A stretch of 64,000 bases of DNA. It comes from Lumbricus rubellus. Taxonomy: Eukaryota; Annelida; Clitellata; Crassiclitellata; Lumbricidae. The notes below the pieces were generated by a model. That model had not been told where the DNA came from. It ran no database searches and saw only the letters and a list, made by a program, of their open reading frames with translations. Of this stretch, positions 54,995-64,000 are shown piece after piece. Position 1 is the stretch's first letter, and each line of letters starts with the position of its first letter. Location of the stretch: assembly GCA_945859605.1 (NCBI GenBank), contig OX243816.1, forward strand, positions 26,979,924 to 27,043,923, written 5' to 3'. A program made the translations under genes and the position numbers.

Positions 54995-57900
54995 GAGACG
55001 TGGTTAGCATCTGTGCAATTTCCTCATCTTCTTTGAGGTAACTGAAAATGAAAATGGAGATCTGATAACATAATATACTCAAATTTCTCGATAAGTCAGC
55101 GTGTGACGGAGCTTGTACATGAGACACTTGACATGAAAAGCTGCACAGAAAATCATATATATGACTAACTAAAACGTGCAGCAGGGTATTTGATAAATTT
55201 GACAATGGAAATTACAACAGTGATGATAATAATGATGACGACATTGGCATAATGATGATGGCAAACAGATAATTTTGGCTATACACTGTATACACTATAG
55301 TATACACTGTATACACTGTATACACTATACACTGTATACACTATACACTGTCAGTGTATACACTATACACTGTATACAGTCCATACATAGGTAACATGCT
55401 ACCTTTACCTGTCTTAGCCATTTCGATTAGATTACCTTACCTAACCTTACCTTTCACATTAACTCCTCGTCTTAATATTATTGTCAAAGAAATGTGGTTG
55501 GTACAAACCGAAGTCTGTCTTCTTCCATGCTCTCAACTATATGGTTTCTTTGAGTGACTGTTTGAAGAAGTTTCTGAAGCAAAACTTCCTCCCTCTTCTT
55601 CTCATTTGCTGTCTTTAGATGATCTGAATAAAAAGACATGAGAAAGGGTCAATCTAAAGAATTCAATCATGACGACTAACGATACTTGGAAAATGCCAAC
55701 ATCAGAACTACCTAATAAGTGTATTGGCAGTACCAATACCAATACCATTTTTTAAGTATTGCAATACCAATATGAATACTTTTCCATATAAGTGAATTAC
55801 ATTTATTGTCATAAAAACATGAAAGTAGCACCAAGCGGCAATGTATTGTATTTTATATCAAATACTTTATTAAGGAGTCAAGCCTCAATCAACCATTTTT
55901 CAAGACATTAAATGCCGTCTTTTTGATATGCATGCTGCTTCATATAACTCTCTTTGCCACATAAACTCCTTATTATTTTTTGCTTATTACTGCACTGGAG
56001 GTTAATTAAAGCTAGTAAGGTTGTGTCAGCCCAAGCTATAAATGCTAATTAATTAAACTTAGCATCTTATTCAGCATCTTAAGCAACTAAATATTTGGGT
56101 TATTACGTTGCCTGAGATTATGAATAACGATGAAGTGCAATATCACATTTGAATGACTTTAAAATCTTAACGTATGATTTGGAACTGTTGTCTGCTTGCC
56201 TACGTGGCACAACAATTGCTATGCTCAAACGGCATTGAAAAATTTAGTTGAGAATTCATATAACACTAAGAGTTGATTACCATGGTAAAAGTAAAATTAA
56301 CTGACACTCACCAGGTTTGTTCATAAGGCATCTGAGTTCAAACTCCACTTCTTCGTGTTTGCCTTCCAGCTCTTGTTGTCTGCACCTGTAAGATAAATAA
56401 CTCAATATATATTTTACCTACACAAATGATGTGTTAAGTTATTAACTGATGATAAGAATTGATAAACAACTCAAGACTGTGAAAAGGACGGCCTGTAATG
56501 TAGTACTATTGGATATTGAACAAAAAACAGTGACATGGTTTCATTAGCAAGATACTTATGTAGTTCTTTCTTTGTATGTGACAAAATGGGCTAAAAAGTC
56601 AACCTAATGGAAGGATAGAATGTACGATAATTGATATAATGCTAAGATCATTATAGAAACAAAACTGTTTCTGTCTTTTTAAAGCCATCGTGAGAATGAA
56701 GATGAAAAGTAAGACAGAAATGCTGATTATATTGTAATCACAGTCAGCTCGTATACTGCATCTGCTTGTAAACTTATATTTCGCTGTACATACCCGGTAC
56801 ATACAGAGGCAAGGCAAATACATCCATATCTCATAAAGTAATTTATTAGACAAACAAGGTGCGTTATGCAAACAATGATAACGAGCAAAATAAATGTGCT
56901 CTGCTCGACAGCAATATAAGCATAAATAAATCCTCATTATGGTCATATAATTATTTATTAATAAAACGAGCGAGCGACTGTCACCTGTAGATGAGCTCTG
57001 ACTCCTGTCTGACGAGATCATTCTTGTGGTTGATCATTTCAAACCATTGTCCCATCAGATCATTCTTGTCGTCGTCGTCCATTGACTCATCAGTCCCTAA
57101 ACAATGCAAATTTACAACTTAAACTGAACTGAACACCTGCCATGCACATGTCTAACTTTAATGAAGAGCTGTAGTAATTTCACAATTGCTCATATAGTAC
57201 ACTCTGGTCATATTAAAGTGTTGAGCCTAATCCTGATGAAACCTTCAACAGATCATAGCAACAAACGAGATTAGCATCCGAGTTTATAGTTGGCTCGACA
57301 TTCATTGCTTGCACTCCACTGCTCAATGTATTCAATGCAACCATGGTAACAAATGCATTTAAGATAAAACGTTTCTTTGGAATTCCTACTGACCACCATG
57401 ACCATTTTAACCACCGACTAGCACCACAGATTGAGGTCTCGTCATTAGATAGCAGTAATTTGAGAAATAAAAAGAGAGAAATTTGTAATTCATCCATAAT
57501 CCATTTAATACAGTTACACAGTTATACAGTTTGCAATTGTTACAAAGTCTCTGTCCTCACCACTTCGGATTCTGTCTTCCAGTATTCTTCCTTCTTTTTC
57601 CAACTTCTTCAAAGTCGTATCAAGAAGTCGCAGCTGTTCAGTGATGTACTGTGCAGACAAGCGACCTTCTGCATTGACCTGAAAAAACGCAGAATAACAC
57701 TTGTTCTTTAGATGCTTGTCTAAAGAAGAAAATTATGAGTATAATGATAAACTTGAATTTATGGCACACCGCAAAACTATTAAGAGAAAAACCAACTAAG
57801 GCACAACTGGGCTTTTACATCTCGAATCATAACTGACACAAAATTTTATTTAGCATTCATACAGTTGCACTGAAGTGCAAATCTTAGGTGCAATTAGTAA

Positions 57901-60900
57901 GTGTTTTGACAGTTTTTGAAAGCCAAACAACATTCCAAGCATGGTCAAGCAAGTAAATGCTGGACTGAAAGGGGGAAATAATGCAGGCAAAGGTTTGAGC
58001 CAAAGATGATTGCATCAGATTCATCTGGGTTTGTGTAAATCATTGAAACAGAACCATGAGCACAATAAAGACAGAAGCTTCATCTTGCTAGATAGATTAG
58101 TGGGTGACAATGCAATGCGAAGTGGAAGTAACTTAGTAAGTCATATTAGCAACATAATACATAGGCAAGCTACAGTCCACGGTAATCTTTAGACCCCCAG
58201 TTTCAGCGGCATATAGATAAACACAGTTAACCGAGGTGAATAATAATGAGGAATTATCTTGCCATACTTTCGAAGCCTACCATTTATCCACCTCCAACTT
58301 ACCTTTCTCTTGACAACTGGTTGGTTGTTGTTTGAGGCGACTGAACTTGATCTCAAGTGTAACTCTCGTCCGTCTGACGGTTTTCTACCGCTAGACGTAG
58401 GACCAAAGTTAAACGATTGGTCCTCAAAAGTGAACGTCGTGTCTGGAGTTATCTTCTTGCGAGCCTGCTGGATACTCTCAGCTCTTGGTGGAGTGGGTCG
58501 TGGAGGTGGAGAACGCATGACAGCAGCTGAACCAGTTGTTCCATCCGCTGGGGTTAGAGGTGGCTTGACGGAATTTGATGGCTGGACTGTGGGAGGTGCA
58601 GGGGAAAGGCGCTTTGGTCGAGGCTGTGCATCTCCATTCACAGGATGAAGGGCTTCATCATTTCCCTTCTTCGATCTGCTTCTTGGAAGTGGAACAGGTA
58701 AGGAGATTGATTTCTCCGCATTGACTCTTTCCTCCACCACTCCATGCTCCTCCTGCACCAACTTCGTTTCGGTTATGGTGTGAGATTCTGGAACTGATGA
58801 ACTTCCTTCATGTTGGAGAACTTCAGGTTCCAAGTCTACGTACCATATACTAGAATTATTCTCATTTTGAGTGGAGACAGGAGGAACTGGAGCGTCTGCT
58901 TTCACCTTTCCTATTGACCTTGGTGATGGACTCGGTTTCACTACGACCTTTTCCGCATCTTTATTGGTGTCTTTTATCGATTTTCCATGCAGATTGTCTG
59001 GATGGACAGCAGCGGAAGAAGGTTTCTCTGGACTGTTGAATGGATTTGTTCTCACTGATCGTCTTGCGACGTCTGGTCTGGGATCAACAGTTGAACCATT
59101 GACAAGTTGTTCTGATTCATTTTCAAAAGGATTCGTGTTCTCCTTCGTCTCTCCATTGTCATCTGACTTCAAATCCGATTTCTCTTCCAAAGATTTTTCA
59201 AGTTTCACAGGCAGATGCTTATTTTCTTCCGTTTCCCTTGACACCAAAATACTTGGAGGCCGTTTAGGAATAGGTGGATGCTTACCACCAGACTGGCCAG
59301 CAGATTGGCCACCAGACTGACCAGCAGATTCGGAAATAGACTGGCCAACAGATTGGCCACTATCCTGGCCACCATTTTGACTTGTATCTTTTGATATAAT
59401 TTGTTCATTAGTCTCTTTTGTTGGAATCACAGTTACAGCCTCAGAACTTTCGTTTATGGTTGGAGGTACAACGTAAACACTTGGGACGGCTGGAGTGGCA
59501 GAAGATAGCGCAACAGATTTGTCAGATGGTTGCGTCACAGCAGGATGCAATATTGAACTACTAACAGAAATGTCATCAGCTGATGAACTGGAAGACTGCA
59601 CTGGAGAAGGTTTAGATGTACCAGGAATTTGCCCTGGAAGACCACTGGGCGGAACAACTGGACGGCTTGGTGGAGTTCTTCCAGGATGGCTAATTGGGGA
59701 CTTGATTGATTGGGTAGAAGTCACATGGCTAATTGAGCTATGGCTAGTGACTGTCTCTGGTTTTTTATATGAATTTGCATCTAAAACGTTTGTTGAAGTC
59801 TGAGAGGGATAACTGACAGCATGGCCTGTTGGAGTTGAAACAGGGTGGATTGCTGGAGTTGAAACAGGATGGATTGCTGGAGTTGATATATGACTGCGAA
59901 CGGCAGGCTTTGGAGCAGACGAACTTGAAGCAGTTGTAGAAGTAGTTGATGTTGAACTAAGAATGCTTTCTGAAGTTGAAACAGAAGGAGATGGTGAAGC
60001 AAGAGTAGATGGTGCAGAAGTATTGTTCTTTAGTGACAAAGGAGATGGTTCTGTTGAAGATGGAAGAGAAAGGCTTGGTGGACATGGAGCAGGACGACTT
60101 TTTGAAGTAGTCAGAATAGAGCGGAGTGTAGTAACTGGAACGGAAGATGTCACTGGTGTCGAAACAGGGATATTTGTTGAAGTTGAAACGGGTAAGTTTG
60201 TTGAATTTGAAATCGGAAGGTTTGTCGAAGTTGAAATGGGGAGATTTGTTGAGATGGAAACAGCTTGGTTGGGTGGATTAGGAGCCGGACGAGTTTTGGG
60301 AGACAAAGCAGAGGAAGCAGACGTTCTTTGAGAATGATGGATTGTTGATGCGTTCTGAACAGAACTCCTTGCATCATCAACTCCACCAGCAGCAGGCTTC
60401 TCAGGTGTATCACTTACACCTGAAACAACTTTGTGGCTACTTAAGAACTGAGACGAATTAGGAGTTGACGTTTCAGCCACAGAGTCATTTGCTCCCTTTT
60501 CAGACTCAACAGGAATTGTTTCAACTATGATGGAGCATCTTGGAGGCTTTGGAGGAACTAAAGCTGAAGGAGAGACATTCACACTGGTGCCAGACTGTTG
60601 TGGAATAATGGAAGGCGGTAGTTTTGGCCTCAAAGGCGCCTGAACGAACTGAGTTGAAGGACTCTCAGAAGGCTTAGATGCTTTACTTGGTAGGCTTGAA
60701 GGACTTGAAGTCAGCGGAAGATTCTGGGTTGTCTCGTTGGATAAAATTGGTGTCGACTGACCAACTGAAGTCTGCAGATTATGACCAGCAGGAGTCAATG
60801 TCGTCGACTGTTTCGTTTCTTCAGCAGAATCCACGGCTTTCGCTGGTTTTGATGTCGATTTCTCTGATATGTTTCTCTTTTCTTCTGCATGTGAAATGTT

Positions 60901-62815
60901 GGAGCTACTCACAGATGTCACGACTGGACTAGATATCGCTGCTCCTCCTCCTACTGCTTTGGGTTGGAATTTTGCGCTAGAAGAAAAGGATGATGGCGCT
61001 ACGACAGCTGAAGTCACCACGACATCGGATTTATTAGCGGAAGTCACTCTTGTTACCTGTAAATCATGCGTCGAACCTGCGGCACTAATGTCTGCAACTG
61101 TTGCCTTATCACTCGCAGAAGAGATTGTTGGGTCAACGCTTGAAACTGGAAGCTGAATGGCAGCTCCAGAATCTCTTTCTCCACCAGAAGCAGCATCTGA
61201 ACGATGTTCATCATATTCCATCGATTCGTTTTGAATTTCACGACACTCATCAAGTCCGCTCTGCTGCTGCTGCTGCTGATCGTCCAACTTCTGAGCAGAA
61301 CGAAGTGTTGAGCTTTGTTCTTTCTGCATATTTCGAAGGCAGTGGCGATGGTAAAGCTTCTTATCTTCAATCTGACGTTCCATTAGAAACACTTTACGCT
61401 GGCAGATGTTACACGTGTCCTCAAGAGTACGACGTTTAGACGAAGCGGAGACGTTATTTCCGCTGCTGTTCTCTTCAAGAATCTGATCAACACAAACAAA
61501 ACATAATGAAACAAGTTGTTATTATTACTAGCCCGCCTGTGCATCAGTTAAGTCAATCCTCGGTTGCTTTCACTAAGTCACAACTGTTTGTGCTTTCCTA
61601 TCATCTACGAGATGGCTTCAGTATCATATGTCAACTTTTATGAAAGTACATCGAAGTCTATCATTGCATTTAAACAATGCATAAATTATAAAAATATCAA
61701 CGTCATTATCATAATTGACTTTGCTATATTCGGTCAGAGGTACTGAAAGAAGTGAATCTACCTTATTTGCAGGTTAGTCATTACTTACTGGCTTCTCCAC
61801 AGTGGCTTTCTTGGCGGCTGTGGCAGTGGATTTATCTTCTGACAAATGCCTCTTCATTGAAGCAGATGCTGTACCGAAATAAACAAACCAAAAACAAACA
61901 GATAAACAAAAGTAAGCACAATAGTTAAAAGCACTGTATTTATGCATGTATCAAAACATTCATATAGCAAGTTTTATGAGCCTCACAATAGCATTCTACT
62001 GCAACTTTTCCAAGTGATCCATGCAACACACACAAAGACTAAAAATAATGATGATATCACAAAATTTGTGCTGCCCATCGCATTATGATTAGGATTAAGG
62101 TTTGTAGTCTCAAATGAAATATTTTTTTACTGATCATCAAGTAGTTAATTACATTACATGACTTTTATTGTAAACTGTTCTTGAACTGACATATCACCTG
62201 AAGCCAAATCACCCCTCAAACCTTTACTGGTAATAAGGTAATGAGTATTAGAGATAGAAGACAGAAAATATTGTTTTCTTGCAAATGGTGTCTTTGGTTG
62301 TGTTACTTGTACCTCGTCTGGTAGATTCTTCAATTTTGGGGGATCGATACTACCACATATCTAGAGGGAAGCAAGTATTGTTAGGTACCTCATGTTTTAC
62401 AGAATGACCACCCTATAAAATCTAAAAACTACTATAACTGCAGTGGACAAACCCAATTGAGATACATGTGATGCTTCAATAGCCCTCAGATATGTAGAAT
62501 GGAGAATCCAGGCAAGGTGAAAATGGCACAGATAATCACATGTGTAGCAAATTTCAAAAGAATAATGAACTAATGACCAATGAGGTACAGGATCTCCAGG
62601 ATATAATATTATGGCAAGACTAAACAGATAGTTAATTGACTGTGAATTCGCAGGCAACGTGTCGTGCAGCTCTCACCCGGTTTGTAGCTGCGGAAGACGT
62701 TATAGTACTGAGAGACGTATGTTATGATGCATAACTTGTCTGGCACCGTCATGACAACCATGTCCTCTGCATCCAGAAGAGCAGGAATACCCAGCTGTTG
62801 AGCCACTGCAAACGC
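54995..62815 (-). CDS. MICALL: MICAL-like protein (CH, half LIM, bMERB), 5' partial
   Basis: Rab effector scaffold of endosome recycling. Minus-strand exons in phase: 62815-62677, 61868-61789, 61482-58303, 57678-57561, 57096-56985, 56385-56312, 55623-55509, 55041-54995. The first has the end of a calponin-homology domain ([29 protein letters not shown]). The 3,180-nt exon opens with only the first zinc-binding half of a LIM domain (CNIC, 17 residues, HRHC), then 1,000 residues rich in Ser/Thr/Pro. These include polyQ, T-S-T-N-L-P-(I/V)-S repeats, GQS repeats and two NPF motifs (TNPFENE, TNPFNSP) of the kind that bind EH domains. The last five exons form the bMERB coiled coil ([46 protein letters not shown]), which binds Rab8-family GTPases. 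The start lies beyond 64000. The final few residues are unplaced; an acceptor near 54200 (TTCTGTAG|GTTTAAAATGA) would give a very short end. Confidence 0.93.
55279..55378. repeat. TATACACTG minisatellite
   Basis: Short TATACACTG/TATACACTA units, partly palindromic (CACTGTCAGTG at the centre), in a MICALL intron. Confidence 0.88.
59280..59380 (-). repeat. Coding repeat GQS in MICALL
   Basis: 12- to 15-bp imperfect repeats encode [11 protein letters not shown] and [15 protein letters not shown] within the giant exon. Confidence 0.85.
60150..60260 (-). repeat. Coding 24-bp repeat in MICALL
   Basis: Four to five copies of an 8-residue unit, STSTNLPI or close variants. A second short repeat (STPAIHPV) lies at 59815-59890. 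Confidence 0.85.
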
Positions 62816-64000
62816 CTATGCAACAGAAACAGACAAAACAAATCTTGCTCAGATTCAGTCAGACAACACACAAAAATTATAATTTCAATAACCTTAAAGG
62901 CATGCTGATGAAAGAACTGTTGAAAATGAAAATGACGTCAAAGGCAAAAAGAAGGTAACAAAACAATGATGAAGATGATGTTATTACAGCCGATGCTAAT
63001 AATGATGACATGTTATGACAGCGGTTTTACTACAGAAGCCCACCATTCCTTGATTGAATTATTTTACATCCATCATTTGCTTCTTTTTCTGTGATGCAAG
63101 AGAACTTACGATGTTTCCCCTAATAATTAATTGCAAAGGATTTTACGCTTGCCTGATGTCTTTCATCTGACCCTTATTGGTATTACACCAACACTCGATT
63201 GTTTTAACTGGTGGCAAAATAAAAATACAGTTTAAAAATCGTTGTGTTGTGATAAAGTTGTTGGGCTTCTTATGATGATTGGTGATTGATACAGTAATGC
63301 TACTCTTTTATACTCTTCAATCATTATATAAAACTCTAAAATCATGGCTCTGGGGCTGATTCATATTTTGACTAAATTCCAAAGTCCAAACAACCTCAAT
63401 ACCTTATTTATTTTTACAGTTAGGCTTATAATCCGACAAGCCTTTCACATAGATAGGGCAACAGGGCTGACAATTCCAATTTCACTTAATGCATATGATG
63501 ATTCGGACAATTTTTTTAAAGAATGTATCAAATATGCAAAAAAACTATAGATGACTGAAACAAGAGTTTTATGATCCATGATGATATTTATGAACATGAA
63601 TGTCGGCTCTTTTTTGTTCTGTCGTTTCTGTCGTGTAGCTACTGATAATAATCTAGATTCTACACACAATTAAAGAAGAAAAAAGACAAGCATGCGGACT
63701 TAAAGAGTCAATGATGATTATGACGATGATGATGACAACAACGATGATGAAGCACATCTTCATCAACCAGGTCATCTTACAGCACAAAGTGCAGTCTTGG
63801 ATGATGTAGATCTGTAGTTACCAACCTTTTTTGACTGTAGGGCCACTTTTTCTAGGTTGTAGGACATTAGGGGTCACAAGGCTAAGATTTAATTAACTAA
63901 AAGCACATAACATTGTTGTAATTGAATGAAAATAGAATGTTTGATGTTATTTATAGATGCCAAAATAAAATAATTCGTATTAGAAAATAATAATGTGTTC
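62816..64000. other. MICALL: MICALL intron, right edge
   Basis: No further CH-domain exon could be seen. At 63815-63880, GTTACCAACCTTTTTTGACTG resembles a hAT terminus, but no partner was found. Confidence 0.5.

Noticed and set aside
58259..61439. Many plus-strand and alternate-frame ORFs over the MICALL giant exon
   Set aside because: Antisense and frame shadows of the phased 3,180-nt exon.
62278..62365. Extra MICALL exon reading [16 protein letters not shown]
   Set aside because: Splice-like borders exist, but its phase does not fit between the CH exon (62677) and the next exon (61868), which join perfectly without it.

Overview
This window is intron-rich, repeat-laden animal nuclear DNA. 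Four protein-coding genes can be rebuilt exon by exon with consistent splice phases, and a fifth unrecognised protein exon lies at the left edge. The gene families are general metazoan ones. The dense TAGGCCTA-type motifs, tRNA-SINEs with LINE-like tails, CR1-like LINEs, mariner/Tc1 and hAT-like elements suggest a marine invertebrate, perhaps a deuterostome such as an echinoderm or hemichordate. That placement is inference; nothing here fixes the species.

Layout: (1) 1-870, an internal exon of an unrecognised plus-strand gene. (2) 870-5990, repeat-bearing sequence with two short inverted-repeat elements. (3) 5993-13793, minus strand: five coding exons of an AQP8-like aquaporin whose introns are packed with mobile elements. 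(4) 14-33 kb, an accessory block of nested transposons: a 1.25-kb mariner with 213-bp terminal inverted repeats, a DD37D mariner pseudogene, a 1.7-kb element with an unrecognised protein remnant, a 3.7-kb composite carrying large microsatellites, a Tc1 pseudogene with an inverted duplicate, a 1.2-kb element holding a 14-copy tandem array, and LINE fragments. (5) 33.55-42.61 kb, plus strand: mitochondrial tyrosyl-tRNA synthetase YARS2. (6) 44.76-50.57 kb, minus strand: complete STUB1/CHIP, convergent with YARS2, with a perfect 381-bp palindrome in an intron. (7) 54.2-64 kb, minus strand: most of a MICAL-like gene (second half of the CH domain, half a LIM domain, a 1,060-residue low-complexity exon, bMERB coiled coil), running off the right edge.

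The genes look like unrelated neighbours, not a pathway: membrane transport of water or small solutes, mitochondrial translation, chaperone-linked ubiquitination, and Rab/endosome membrane traffic.

The strongest unexplained signal is the palindromic octamer TAGGCCTA and its 7-mer form TAGGCTA. By eye there are about fifty exact octamers between 4.3 and 33.2 kb and only two or three after that. Several sit where an uninterrupted ancestral sequence can be inferred: in one copy of two different transposon target-site duplications, and inside conserved transposase motifs. In each case a TA has become TA-GG(C)C-TA, a net gain of 5 or 6 bp. This looks like recurrent micro-insertion with TA duplication and is the observation I would follow up first.
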